This document shows, piece after piece, positions 15,686 through 27,892 of a stretch of 30,960 nt of DNA (position 1 is its first letter; every line of letters begins with the position of its first letter). The stretch covers positions 119,947-150,906 of the forward strand of contig CAUDNR010004212.1 in NCBI GenBank assembly GCA_958430865.1. The letters are read 5' to 3'. The stretch is from Entrophospora sp. SA101. Lineage: Eukaryota > Glomeromycota > Glomeromycetes > Entrophosporales > Entrophosporaceae. Below the pieces are notes generated by a model. That model was not told the DNA's origin. It made no database searches and saw nothing but the letters and a program-made list of their open reading frames with translations. The translations under genes and the position numbers were made by a program.

Positions 15686-16139
15686 TCATAAAATTTTATC
15701 ATCATCATCAACTGTATTTGCAAGTCCAATTTCATCAAATAAATCATCGTCATCATCAATTGCTGATTTTTCAAGCAACAATTGATCTGACTGTTGCAAT
15801 GTTGGTGATAATTGTTGTTCTTGCGATTTTTTTTTTGCAGTGATTGCAGTCATTGTTGTTCTTTGATTATGTTGATATGATTAATGATATCTTGTATAGA
15901 ACTTGGAATATTGTTTTCATACCAAATATCATCACCATTGTTGCCAGTATTAATTGATTTTGAGCTTGGTTATACAAGTCATCATGTTCTAAATCAACTA
16001 GTTGATGATGATGTGGTGGTAATTGGTTTAATGTTAATGGTGGTGATGATGTTGGTAATTGATATGGTGGTGGTGATTGGTGATGATGTGACTTGCTGTT
16101 ATCAATATTTATATCATTAATGTATGCTTATCTTAATAT
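15686..16139 (-). pseudogene. His/Pro/Gln-rich remnant with acidic C-terminus, unknown family
   Basis: Read on the minus strand, open sequence starts near 16139: SKSHHHQSPPPYQLPTSSPP and then LVDLEHDDLYNQAQNQ. A frame change near 15957 is needed to continue NTGNNGDDIWYENNIPSSIQ and IINHINIIKEQQ. Another change near 15850 gives a piece with KKKSQEQQLSPTLQQSDQLL, DDDDDDLFDEIGLAN and DDDDKIL before the TGA at 15686-15688. The composition is that of a low-complexity regulatory protein tail. Two frame changes mean it is decayed or has unrecognised introns. The family is not recognised. Confidence 0.35.
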
Positions 16140-17483
16140 TAGAAACAGTTATTGCCACATATATATATAGTATTTATGAATTTTATTGGTTAAATGACCT
16201 AATGACCATGGTCATTGCTTATGATCTGAAGTCATTCAAATCATGTCATCGGTATCATAAAATCTATGACCATAGGATATGTCATTAAGAAAATACGAAA
16301 TGGCCTGTTCATTGCTCATCACTACCATCAATGGGGCACGGAAAATAGAAACCGCCCTAATACTAATAGCAAAATCTCGATTTTGGGTTGGTAATACATT
16401 TATATGCAATTCTTCACAAGAGTTAATTCAGCTTAGAAACTTATACCTACTTTGCTTGGTAATTAGTGATGTGCCGCGCAGTGTGTTATGCATAAAAAAA
16501 ATTTTTATGTGCTTATTATTATGTGCGCATTTATAATATCCCTTCCCTATGATATATACACACTATGACACTACGCGTACTATGCGCAAAAAAAATCAGG
16601 GTTACTATGAATGGCACATCTCTCTATTCGAGATATTTAAAGAAAAATGCACTGATTAAAAATACGTATGATTTTATCGCACAAATGTCTGATTGTGGAA
16701 CGTTGTATTGTTGATAATGCAAAGTGAATAGTGAATGCCAATACAATGAAATTTGATGCAGTTTTTTGATTATTATCATATCTTTGAAATTATTCATCAG
16801 AAACTCTCTAGTGACTTTACAAATGGTTTTAAATTTTTATTTAGTATCAGTGTTATTGGATGGATCATTAGAAAGCAATGTATAATAATTATCATATTAT
16901 ACTTCAATTTCAGCCAAGAATATGTTCTTTAATAAATGTTCTAATGGTATAATTGGTATGATTTCGAAAAATTCTTATTCTTGGCAAAAATCTGTGGTCT
17001 ATCTGAGTAACTATTAATTAATTAATTAGAAATTTGAAAAAGACCAAGAGTTGCAACTATTTATTACCTTCCATCAGTAGGGAGATGATGATGCTTCAGA
17101 AAAACACTTCTCAGAACATTTTGTTATTAGGGAAGATGATCATCCATTTTTTGCCACAGGCGCTTGTAGGTACAGTGTGTTGCGGAAAAAACAGCGATGA
17201 CGAAAAATAGCATATTTCAACAATTACAAAGATAACCATATTTATTTTAAAAACCCATCGAATAATTTGTTAATTAAAAAAGTTTGACATGAATTATTAT
17301 TTCCAATTTGATTCACATCTTTTTTTTTTTAAAAAAAATTTCGCTAAATTTTTTAACTTCTATCAAAAAAATATCAGATACCCAAAATATTAGATACCCA
17401 AAAAAGTATTGATTAAACAAAAATGCACTTGATTCTAAATTAAAAATAATTTTTATTGGCTGACGGAACAGAATTGTTTCTCC
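16140..17483. other. Gene-free stretch
   Basis: No gene is supported. A weak inverted pair, GATGTGCC (16468-16475) and GGCACATC (16613-16620), bounds a 153-bp segment that contains several ATGCGC/GCGCAT-like words. The open frame at 16279-16536 has no recognisable content. Confidence 0.45.
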
Positions 17484-17564
17484 GTGTTTCCACTTCCAAA
17501 TTTGGAAACCGTTTCTTTAAAAATTTCCAAAAGAAAAAAAAATGAAACAAGAATAACTGCACCT

Positions 17565-17565
17565 C

Positions 17566-17598
<33 letters not shown>

Positions 17599-17632
17599 CG
17601 ACGACGACGACGACGACGACGACAACAACAAA
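17565..17632. repeat. (CAA)n(CGA)n microsatellite
   Basis: An ACA/CAA run passes into about eight CGA/GAC units and back into CAA. It is GC-richer than its surroundings. In the frame of the following repeats it would encode polyGln-polyArg-polyGln. Confidence 0.9.
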
Positions 17633-17849
17633 GTGTTCATCTATTTTAAAAAGTAGCTTCTACTAATAATGACAATGGAAAAGTATTTATCCAGCTCAAA
17701 GGACATCTTCTTCTAACAATAATGACAAACAACAACAACAGCAAAGTATTTACTCAGTTCAAAGCATAGCTTATTCTACTAATAATGACGAACAATAACA
17801 ACAAAGTACTTATCCAACTCAAAGGGCAACTTCTACTAATTTCGAAATA

Positions 17850-18047
17850 CACAGTGAATCTCGATTTAACGGATAGTTTGGGCAATTAGGAAAATTTTCC
17901 AAAAATCCGTTAAACCGAGATATCCGCTATATCGAGAAGGTTTTTATTAAGGTTTATTATGAAACCGTTCTTTGAACTTTATCCGTAAAACCGAGTTTTT
18001 AATTAGTATCCGCTGAATCGAGATCCGCTAAATCGAGATTCACTGTG
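17850..18047. mobile_element. 198-bp MITE, Tc1/mariner (pogo/Tigger-like), TA target duplication
   Basis: The left end CACAGTGAATCTCGATTTA is matched, inverted, by the right end: TAAATCGAGATTCACTGTG. Both ends are flanked by TA (17848-17849 and 18048-18049), the duplication expected of Tc1/mariner-type transposition. Further inside, variants of TCCGNTAAATCGAGA recur in both orientations (near 17910, 17930, 17985 and 18010), giving an extended palindromic structure. There is no open frame, so the element is non-autonomous. The CTCGATTTAACGGAT-like end resembles pogo/Tigger termini in style; that assignment is inference. It interrupts a decayed coding repeat. Confidence 0.8.
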
Positions 18048-18100
18048 TACATCTTCTTCAAAAATTTTCATCTAATTTATCTAAACCAGTCACTTCTTGA

Positions 18101-18557
18101 AATAGATTTAGAGACAAGGCTTCTTCAATTCTTTCACATCTTTAAAAAACGCGTAAATTTTCTGCCCAAAGTTTGATCCTGATTTTCATTACCTAGTAAG
18201 TATTGTTTGTACAGGAAACAGGAGCAGTTTGAATACTCCTAATATGTTTCAAAATTTTTATTATATACTTTTTTAGTTAGAACGCAAGCGCCATTTTTTT
18301 CGCTCTGTATATTAAAACCAGGGATATAAATATTATTGCGGGTCTGTACGTACGTGCACGTAAGTGACAAAGAGAAAATTGTGTCACAAAATAATAATGC
18401 CGCCTCCTGTAGAAAATTTTTAGGTGTTTGGATATGAAATTCTAATTGGGCTAATTCGATGAATATTAATATGAATTGCAGGCAAATGCATTCCGTACGT
18501 TTCCGTATTTTGGATTTTTAAGTAATGGTAATCATATTATAATATAGGTATAGTAAT
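18101..18557. other. Gene-free stretch
   Basis: No gene, RNA or clear repeat seen. A short GC-richer patch near 18340-18370 (TGTACGTACGTGCACGTA) is quasi-palindromic but has no assigned role. Confidence 0.4.
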
Positions 18558-18712
18558 CGGTTTAGATTATCATCATCCTTCTTAGTTGTTCAGGTTTTAT
18601 CTGGCCTAATTCAATTTCTAATTCTTTAACATGATTTTGTAATTCCTGAATAATTTTTTGTTTTCTTTATTCTCGTTTAAATATTCTAGTTGTTGTTGTT
18701 TTTCATTCATTC
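18558..18712 (-). pseudogene. Coiled-coil remnant
   Basis: On the minus strand MNEKQQQLEYLNENKENKK shifts frame near 18660 into KIIQELQNHVKELEIELGQI and KPEQLRRMM. The heptad-like spacing of Leu/Ile and the charged residues indicate a coiled coil. The frameshift and the lack of flanking coding sequence mark it as debris of a larger gene that is not recognised. Confidence 0.35.
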
Positions 18713-19621
18713 AAATAAAGACGGAACCCAATTCAATTTTTATATGCTTATAACACTTATGGTTTATGACTCCCTAGCTTCGGTTAAACTAAAATTGACT
18801 GAACCCTATCATTTTGAAAATTACAAAATAAATAAATAAATAAAACTAAAAATCAGTTTGAATCTTTTTTTCGGTTGATCCTTTGTTTTTTATTAAAACG
18901 CAATTTCCTATTGTTTTATTTTTGGTATATCTGCCAACATTATTTCTTTTTTTCCCGCATTACTTGACAAAAATAGATTCTGAGAAATGTATTTCCAAAC
19001 TTTGATTTCACAAAGAATCTGGCCTAACTTAAATATCTTATTTGCATATATATATGTTATTATCGGTCATTATTGGCTGTTTCAGGTATCGTTTTTTTTT
19101 TATGGATTCACTATTGGACCAATTCGAATATATATGAGATATACCAAAAAAAAATGAATTAAATCAAAAATCAAAATTTTATTTTTATATCTTTTACTAA
19201 ATTTGGTGTAATTTGTTTGAAGTGGGTCATCCCATATGCCAAAATTGGTAGCTTGTAATAACCTTCACTGTTTTTAAAATTAGAATAATTTGTATTACTT
19301 GAACTTTGAAAGAAAAACTTGTTTATACAAGAAGTGACCACTTTGGCTTGGATTTTCTTCATAATCATTTATTTTTCTCCTCCAATATGACATTCATAAT
19401 TATTGTTTATGGTTTGTTTCTAAACCTGATCGCCACTCGAAGAGGACCAATCACCAACACTCTAAATTTAGACTATAACTAAATTAAATTTGTTTAGCTT
19501 ATTTTTCATTCTACAGAATATATGTTTTACTGCAAATTTTTAATTTGCCTCCTAAATATTATTATTAAATTTAAAAAAATAAAATTGTAGATTAGAATTG
19601 GAATTAGGATGAAGCATTTAT
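18713..19621. other. Gene-free stretch
   Basis: Nothing supportable is seen. A TAAA run lies near 18826-18846; the open frame on the minus strand at 19171-19368 has no recognisable content. Confidence 0.4.
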
Positions 19622-19923
19622 TTATAGTTCATACATAATTTCCTTAATAGATTCTTGATAAGCAGCAATGCACAGCCATTGATTGACATATGACCAGTAA
19701 TTTTTCATAATCTTTTCATTGTGCGATGGGTGTTGTTATACATCTCACCGAATGTAACGATCTAAATACCTTTATTTATTATTGTTCAAGACCAACAAAG
19801 AAGCAAAGATTCCTTGAGGTCTTTTAGATATACAATTGATAATATCTATAACAGGAGATAGTTTTTTGTTGTCGGGTGGAATGTCAATAACCCGATCGGA
19901 ATTATTTATATCTTGAAGCCACC
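19622..19923 (-). pseudogene. Decayed minus-strand coding remnant, unknown family
   Basis: Two open pieces lie in one minus-strand frame. The first, about 51 codons (19923 to the stop at 19772), includes WWLQDINNSDRVIDIPPDNK and IINCISKRPQGIFASLL. The second (19717 to the stop at 19622) includes EKIMKNYWSYVNQWLCIAAY and QESIKEIMYEL. They are separated by several stops. The pieces have ordinary globular composition unlike the surrounding AT noise, so they probably come from one dead gene. The family is not recognised. Confidence 0.3.
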
Positions 19924-20312
19924 AACATTTTCACGAAGACACTCTATTAAAAGTTGCTAATTCTGCCTTTACAGATTACCAGCATCTCCACCACACAAGA
20001 AACATAACCAGAAATAAGTTTCTGTGAGCGCAAGATAAATCAGAATATTGCAGTAAAGGCCATTGTCGAGTACATACGGCGATCATATTAGTTATTTTTC
20101 AGAAATTTGAACCAGAACATTGTGTTATGAATAGTATTTTTAACTTCAGGATAATCAACTAATTGTAAGTACGTGTGTGTTATTACCTGAATGCCGATAA
20201 AAATAGAATATAGAAACACATGAAATATATATCATAGAATCCTAATATTTTCCTATAAGTCGCAAAAAAATTAATAAAAATTCTTTTATTTGGTTAAAAA
20301 AAAAAAACAGGG

Positions 20313-20313
<1 letters not shown>
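19924..20313. other. Spacer, probably more of the decayed gene
   Basis: Base composition is slightly less AT-rich than typical spacer. The minus strand shows short open bits without recognisable motifs. Nothing can be named. Confidence 0.3.

Positions 20314-20356
<43 letters not shown>
20314..20356. repeat. (TA)n microsatellite
   Basis: An uninterrupted TA dinucleotide run of about 21 units following a poly-A tract. Confidence 0.95.
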
Positions 20357-20359
<3 letters not shown>

Positions 20360-22093
20360 ATACGAAGAAAAAAAGAGTTTGCTCGAACAGATTGTGGAAC
20401 ATTAACTACCTTAATAATAAAATCCAATATAATAAAGAACCTTCTGCGGTTGAGATCGCAAAAATTTTATCAAAAACATACGTTGATTTGGGAATCGGCA
20501 CTTTTGAAGTATCAAGAATTTTATAGTGAATATAAATATAATTTATAAATTTATATTACACTCTCGTCCTCATGCTATTGCTTTTTAATGTGTCAATTCT
20601 ATTTGAAGTGATTCTGTTTAAAGTTCGCCTAATCCGAACACATTATATTAGACAGCGTATAATATAAAACTTTGTACTCGAATAATTAATTATAATAAAC
20701 ATACCCATCAAATAATAATAAAAATATGATTGATGTTCTAATCGATAGACATAATGACACGGTATTTTGTAGTAGTGGTGGTAGGAGCAAGCATAGAAAA
20801 AGAGCAAATACAAAGAAATTAAAATTTTAAAATATAGTTGCAAAATACGTAGATTTATTAAACTTGGAACATTAAAAGGCTTTTTCGGAAATCGGAATTA
20901 TTTACGTTAAATTTAGATCAAAGTTTATATTCAAAGTTAATCGAGAATAATTAATTATCCTTGATATCATATATAAAAAATAGATAAAATTACATAAGTC
21001 AGATATTAATACTAAATTAAACCCTTTAACTTTTTTATTCACCCCGGTTTATTTTACCCAGAACCAGAAATGTTTAATTAATGTTGCTAAAATTAGTGTG
21101 TGTTATTTTATTTATCTTGTATCATAATAATAATAACCATTTTAATTCCAATTGTTGTTTATATAAACATTATTAGTGTGACTAAACAATATAAAACTTC
21201 ATACTGTTACAGATGCACATATCTATTTTAGATTACACGAATGATCGTCTTTGGTTTATTTTTACCAAAAACTTTCCTATTTACTTACTACTTTACCTAT
21301 TGATGTTATTATAAAAAACGAAAAACGCCATTAAAAATTTTTAAGAAGTGAAGTTATGTTATAATGAATGGATGAATGGGTGCTGGAAAGGTGCGAGATG
21401 AATGGTGGAAAAAATAAAAAGTTGTTGTTTCAAAAATGTAGTGTTACTCCAACTACCATAATTATTAATCGCATCTAATAATAATCAAATAATAATATAT
21501 TTTGATTGATCTATTCCTCTTTGAAATAATTAATTAAAAAATAATTGTTTACTTGATTGCATTAGGCAAAATTGGTTTTTTTTATTTATAAATGCAACGA
21601 ACAATTTTAAATCTCGTTCTTTTTTATAAAAGGTAAATTAAAAAAATATATATATATATATAATAAAAATAGTTTCTATTCGTCACAAAAATTTATTTAT
21701 TATTAAATTTTTTAAGGTATTACACGTGTGTGCATTATTAGATGTAGTTCTTTTTATATTTTCAATATTTTTTTTTGATTTTTTGAATTGGGTTTTTTTT
21801 ATTCATTATTCATGTAATGTTTTTATAATAGTTTTTTTTATACTATTGTAATATGTACACTCAATTTTTCCTTATTTAAAACCTTATTTTTTTTAATAAA
21901 TATTTATTTTAAATAATAGGGAGAACAAGATCTTGGCTTTCTCTATTCAATTTTGAAAATTTTTGGAGCTTGTCATCATCATCATCATCATCATAATAAT
22001 AATACGATAACTATATTAGAGCGAAGCTTTAAATTATTTATTTTCCAGTTTATGAAATCTTTTTAGAAAAAAAAAAATTTTTTTGTAGCACTA
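20357..22093. other. Gene-free stretch ending in the chitin synthase promoter region
   Basis: A short open piece at about 20387-20526 (including EPSAVEIAKILSKTYVDLG) is protein-like, but it is isolated and not recognised. Otherwise the sequence is AT noise. The last 450 bases, with T-rich tracts and a (TCA)n run at about 21972-21993, lie directly upstream of the chitin synthase start and would contain its promoter and leader. Confidence 0.45.
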
Positions 22094-25000
22094 ATGTCTA
22101 ATAATAATACAAAGGATACCAAGAACATCGATATTAACAATAAGAATGATAATAATAGCAGAAAGAGAAGCAACAATATTTCTCAAATTTCAAGTAACGA
22201 TCCTCAGAATAGTGAAAACGATTCATTGTCATCGTTGGTTTTAAAAGAAGTTCGCAATCTCGGACATTTTACTCCAAATGATTTCTATGGCTCTGGTGGT
22301 CGTGCAAGAACATCAGATGATAATAATAATAATAACAACAGTAACAACATCAACGATACTAATAACGATATAAACTCTTCTAATCAATTACAAAAATCAA
22401 TAATATGGAATCATAATCAGGAAGAACAAAATCGTCAACAACGTTTACAATATCAAAAATCTCAAAATTCTTTACCCAACAGCAATAATAATAATGATAA
22501 TGGTTCAACATCGCCGTCTTCAACTACATTATTAACGCCAAAGTCTTCATCCTCTTCATCCATTACAAACGTTAATGTCGATGAGGAAGAAGATCATGAC
22601 GTTTCGGATTTTTGGCAAGATGTTTATCGGCCTTCCAGTGGAAATCGTATGGATATTCTCGAGCTTAGTAGACAAAGATTATCTGTTGTCGATTCAATTA
22701 TATCAGTCTCAGGTATATATATTCCAGTTGATTTGTTTTCCATATAGTATATAATATTATATAATATTTAAAAATTATATATATTTAGATCGGCCAAAGT
22801 CTACATATGATGACGATCAACAGCCCAATCAAATATCTGATGGTGATGATAATGATAATAATAATATATCTAATGAAAAAGAAAATGGAAAAAAAAATGA
22901 AAATAAAAATGAAAAAGAAAAAGAAAAACTTGTAGAAACTTATTTAGAGTCAACTTCAAATATTGCCAATAAAAAAATTTATAGGCCTCGTCCTAACGAA
23001 GACTATTATTCCGTTAGCAAAGACAACAAACAAGAGTATGATAATAAATTATCTCCAACTTTTGAAGAAAGTTTGCATAAACGTTCAAGATCTCTTGTGA
23101 AACCAGAACGTGCTCGTTACTATAACAATCGTCGTATAAGTAGGGCTTTTGAACCAAAAGATGCTGAAAATATAACTATAGGTCGAATCAAATCAGTCAA
23201 TAGTACTAATAACTATAATAACAATGATAATAGAAATAGAAAATATAGCGGTGGTGCTAATAATCCTGTCAATATTAATGCACATAGAATTGTTTCTGGC
23301 TATAGTGGTGGTTATGAGAGTGAAAAACGTGGGCCACGCTCGATTACTGATAGTAGATTAGGTTCTATAAAAAATCCCAAAGGTTTGAAAAAATGGCGTA
23401 GAGGTGAATGTCCGTCTGCATGGGCAATATTCTCAAGATGCGCAACCTTCTATGCTCCTTCATCTTTACTTTCATTTTTTGGTAGGTTCACATACTAATT
23501 AATTATATTTAACTGTTGACCGTTAATAAATGTTCTTATTCATTGTTAATTGTTATATCTTCTTTCAAACGATAATTTAGGCATGCGAGATGAAATGGTT
23601 CGACAAGCATGGCGTGAAAAAATAGCACTTGTAACGATAATAATAATTTTATGTTCTGTGGTCGGTTTCATAACTTTTGGCCTTGGCCAAATATTTTGTG
23701 GCGCGGAACCGCAAAGATTGGGCGTTGATTCTCTTGAGTCAGGCCATGGTATCATTCTAGGAAGATTATTTGATATTTCGGAATTTTCCCATCCTGCTGT
23801 TGATGGGCTGTTTACTTCTTATCCCGGAAATCTATTAGGTGTTAATGGCAATGATCTAACATTTTTGTTTCAAGCTATAAATAGCGAGTGTAAAAATGTT
23901 TTGATTCCAAAAGTACCTGATGATGATTTTGGAAATGTCTTCAATTATTTTCCTTGCGTTGCAATTAATGGTGACTCTACCCCGGATCCTTCCATCGTTA
24001 ACATGAAGAACTGTCACAATAATGCTTCATCTAGAACCTTATTGAGTAGTCTTAATTATGTCGGTGACGTCTTTTTTGATTGGACTGATGTAGAAGCACC
24101 CGAACACAATTATGTGGTTAGTAATGGTCAAGTTCTTGATTTGGACAAATTAAAATGGTTGGTGCCAAATATAATAGTTCCGCCTGAACTTCAACAACTG
24201 ATTGAAACTAAACACAATGCTCGCGGTCGTGACGTTACCTATTCCTTACAACAAAATCAAAAAACAATTAAATTATCAAAATGTCTGCAACAAATCATTC
24301 GTGTGGGTGTGGTTGATTTCAGTTCGATAGGCTGTGTGATTACTAAAACGATAACATATGTTGCATTGGTTGTGATTATTGGTGTGGTCCTAGTGAGATT
24401 TGCTATGGCAGTTTTGTTTGGATGGATCGTTAGTTGGAAACTTGGTAGTTTTCGTGAAGAGTCTGCTGAAGATATTGCAATGAGAGAAAAAGATATTGAA
24501 CATTGGATTAATGATAATACTATTGATCCATCTATGTAAATATTATAAATAAGTTGATTATTAATTAATTGATTAATTTTTTTTTTATAAAATATAATTA
24601 AAATTAAATTTTTATTTATTTATTATAACAGTAATAGTTCTAAGCATAGTTCAGTGGGGTCTCTTAATCATATAAAACAATTGAATCAGAAATCGTCATC
24701 GAAAACACCATATAACAGTAATAATAAAAGCAAACAAAAATCAAGTTTTGGTATTAAAAAAAAAAAAAACTTTAATCATTTTTAAATCAGCTATTATTGT
24801 TAAAGTAATTTTATAATATTAATAATAATTATTATAATTTTTACAGGAGTTGCATCGAATAATTTTTCATCATCAGTTGATAGTGATAGTAACCCGGATC
24901 AACAACGTAATTCTATATCGTCGATATCATCATCCGCCGGTCAATCATCAGTTCCCAACGTCATCACACAAGAACCAGAGCAACGATATAATTTTCCTTT

Positions 25001-27178
25001 AATGCACACAATCTTGTTGGTCACATGTTACTCCGAGGGTCCAATTGGTCTAAGGACAACTTTGAACTCATTGGCCAATACCGATTATCCAAATTCACAT
25101 AAATTGCTTATGGTGATTGCCGATGGGATAATTTTTGGTTCAGGGAATGAGAGATCAACTCCGGACATAGTTTTATCATTAATGTCGGACTTTGTTGTCG
25201 ATCCGAATGATGTCGTAGCACATTCTTATGTCGCAATTGCAGATGGTAAAAAAAGACATAATATGGCCAAAGTTTATGCTGGTTATTATAAATATCGAGA
25301 TGGAAAAAATCCATCAAAATCTCGACGCATTCCAATGGTGACAATAGTTAAATGTGGTGGTCCTGATGAACATGACGACAAAAAACCTGGGAATCGTGGA
25401 AAACGTGACACGCAAATTATTTTAATGAGTTTCTTACAAAAAGTTATGTTTGATGAAAGAATGACACCGTTAGAATATGAATTTTTTAATGCTATTTGGA
25501 CTGTTAGCGGTGTTACTCCTGATTTCTTTGAAACTGTTCTTATGGTAAAATTTTTTTGAGAATTATAATGGATTCGTTATGTTGTCGTTATCTTTTTAAA
25601 TATTAAATTAGTCTCTTTAATTTTGTTTAGGTTGATGCAGACACCAAGATATATCCAGATTCACTAACACGTATGATATCCTGTTTTTCACGTGACTCAT
25701 CGATAATGGGTCTCTGTGGCGAAACAAAAATAGCAAATAAAACCGATACATGGATTACTAGAATTCAAGTCTTCGAATATTACATTTCGCATCATTTGCA
25801 AAAAGCTTTTGAATCGATTTTTGGTGGCGTGACATGTTTACCAGGTTGTTTTTGTATGTATAGAATCAAAGCACCAAAAGGAATTGATGGATACTGGGTT
25901 CCGATACTTGCCAACCCTGATATAGTGGAACAATACTCGGAGAATGTAGTGAACACGCTTCACAAAAAGAATTTATTGCTACTTGGTGAAGATAGATTTT
26001 TGACAACATTGATGCTTAGAACATTTCCGAAACGAAAATTGATATTTGTTCCACAGGCTATATGTAAAACAATTGTCCCCGACTCATTCATTGTGCTCAG
26101 GTCTCAACGTCGTCGATGGATCAATTCCACTGTGCATAATCTACTAGAACTAGTGCTTATTCCTGATTTGTGTGGAACGTTTTGTTTTTCAATGCAATTT
26201 GTCATTTTCATGGAGTTGATAGGCACTGTGGTACTTCCAGCTGCAATCACATTCACCGTCTACCTAGTGATCATCTCGATGGTTCAGGGCCCAGTCCAAG
26301 TTATCCCATTGATGTTGTTGGCAGCAGTTTTAGGATTGCCAGCATTACTTATTCTACTTACATCACGTAAAATTGTGTATGTTGGATGGATGGCTATTTA
26401 TTTGTTATCATTGCCAATATGGAATTTCATATTGCCACTGTATGCATTTTGGCATTTTGATGACTTCTCATGGGGCCAGACACGTATTGTAGAGGGCGAG
26501 GAAAGCGGTATAGATCATTCGAGAAAAGACGGTGTGTTTGACAGTACAAAGATTGTGATGAAGAAATGGTCGGAATGGGAGCGTGAGAAACGGATCAGGG
26601 CTCGTAATTTACAGAAAAAGCAAATACAAAAACAATTGCAGTCACAACATCATCATTCGACAATGCCAATTCTAAAGAATAACCACAGTGAAAGTTCTTC
26701 TTTTACAATGTATTCACCAGCACAGTCGTTTCAAGTGTTGCCACAAAAGCAATTATCTCTACAATCCTTAGAATCATCGTATTCTTTACCAAATCATTTA
26801 TCACAACAACATTCTTCTATGTTACAATCACAAGTTCAACAAATAGCACCATCACCACCGCCACTACCACCAAAACAAGCACCATTACCGTCAACATCAC
26901 CGTCATCACAACAACGAAGAAATTCACCACTTCCACGTACTAATTTTAAAACATTACCAACTAAATCTAATTCTATGGATTTGCCGGACTCAACGTTAAG
27001 ACCTTCGAAATCTATAAAAAATAGGTCTTTTACTGCAGACACCTATTATCAAAGCGAACATCATAATCCAAGACATTATCAAAGTTATGGCACTAATCCT
27101 AATCCTAATAACACTAACACTAATACTAACAATACTAACAATACTACTAATACTAATAATGGTAGTAGTAAATCATAA
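22094..27178 (+). CDS. CHS: Chitin synthase, class IV/Chs3-like (1543 aa, 6 exons)
   Basis: Exons: 22094-22712, 22789-23481, 23581-24535, 24632-24750, 24847-25544 and 25631-27178; the frame closes across all junctions. The product is a family 2 glycosyltransferase of the plasma membrane that polymerises UDP-GlcNAc into chitin. Residues 1-420 are Asn/Ser/Gln-rich and probably disordered. [13 protein letters not shown] leads to the Chs3-type segment [21 protein letters not shown] and a membrane helix (about 452-473). A lumenal or cytochrome-b5-like region and a second helix (about 696-723) follow. The catalytic part (848-1313) shows [15 protein letters not shown] (1029), LPGCF (1098), GEDRFLT, QRRRW (1187) and SWGQTR (1308). 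Helices at about 1210-1245, 1251-1271 and 1275-1300 probably form the export channel. A 230-residue Gln/Ser/Pro/Asn tail follows. It is longer than yeast Chs3 because of its disordered ends. No myosin motor is present, unlike class V/VII enzymes. Confidence 0.96.
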
Positions 27179-27892
27179 AATACATTTTTTTATATAACAT
27201 TGATCAAAAAACTTTTTTTTTTAATTAATTTAAAAATAGTTTATAATTAATTAATGTACAGTAATAATAATGATAATAATAGAGAGGTAATTTGCATTAA
27301 TTTTAGAATTTTAAATTTATTCAGAAATTGTTTTTTTAAAAATTATAGATATATATAATCAATCATCATCATACCTTTTGGGGGTTATGTAGTGTGTTGT
27401 AGTGTTAATTAAAAAATTTGTATTTTTATGTATTTTATTATCTCTTTGGCTGGCATCAACATGCACATATAAAAATGTCATTAACTTTTAAGATGTGACT
27501 GTTTATTTACATATTTGTTTTACATTAATTATTATTATTATTACGCGTATGAGTTGTTTTTTTTTGTTGACGTGATTGATTTTTTTTGGAAAAACAATTT
27601 GTTTTTTACAAGACGAGGGAACGTGAATATTGTTGCTTGGTATGTTTCTTTTAAAGACAATATGTTGCTGTTTATTACATATTAATAGCGAAAGATACAT
27701 AATTTTTTATCTGTATTGATATAATTACCTTTTATAATATATATATATATATATATTGTTGAAATCAAAACATGGAGAGGACTTGTTGTGTCTTGGGTAT
27801 TTATAAGATTTTTTATCAATATAATAAATCAATCATTGGTATTTTTTTGCTTTTCGTATATATAATCATTAGTACTAACATAAATTAAGATG
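27179..27892. other. Spacer downstream of the chitin synthase gene
   Basis: Contains the likely 3' UTR, T/A-rich tracts, GTGTGTTGTAGTGT near 27390 and a TA run at about 27738-27757. No gene seen. Confidence 0.45.

Larger units (their letters stand above)
17484..18100 (+). pseudogene. Decayed Gln-rich repeat protein, split by a transposable element
   Basis: A CAA/CGA run (17565-17632), read as Gln and Arg, is followed by degenerate copies of a 60-63 nt coding unit beginning at 17632, 17682, 17745 and 17805. The units read like QQSxYPxQRxxSTNND. The later copies share one frame, broken by TAA at 17796-17798; the first copy is in another frame with a stop. The last copy reaches FEI at 17849, where the 198-bp element begins. 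Removing the element and one TA restores an open frame (HLLQKFSSNLSKPVTS) to the TGA at 18098-18100. No family is recognised. Confidence 0.45.

Noticed and set aside
15884..16120. Open frame of Val/Met/Asp-rich residues on the plus strand
   Set aside because: It is the antisense shadow of the His/Pro/Gln-rich minus-strand remnant.
16468..16620. GATGTGCC/GGCACATC pair as a transposable element
   Set aside because: Only 8 bp match at the ends and no target duplication is readable; an 8-bp inverted pair is expected by chance at this scale.
17484..17666. Open frame with a long Thr run
   Set aside because: The poly-Thr is the CAA/CGA microsatellite read in another phase; the downstream repeat units are protein-like in the Gln frame instead.
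20290..20526. Open frame starting in the TA microsatellite
   Set aside because: The Ile-Tyr run is the microsatellite itself. The trailing 45 codons are isolated and not recognised.
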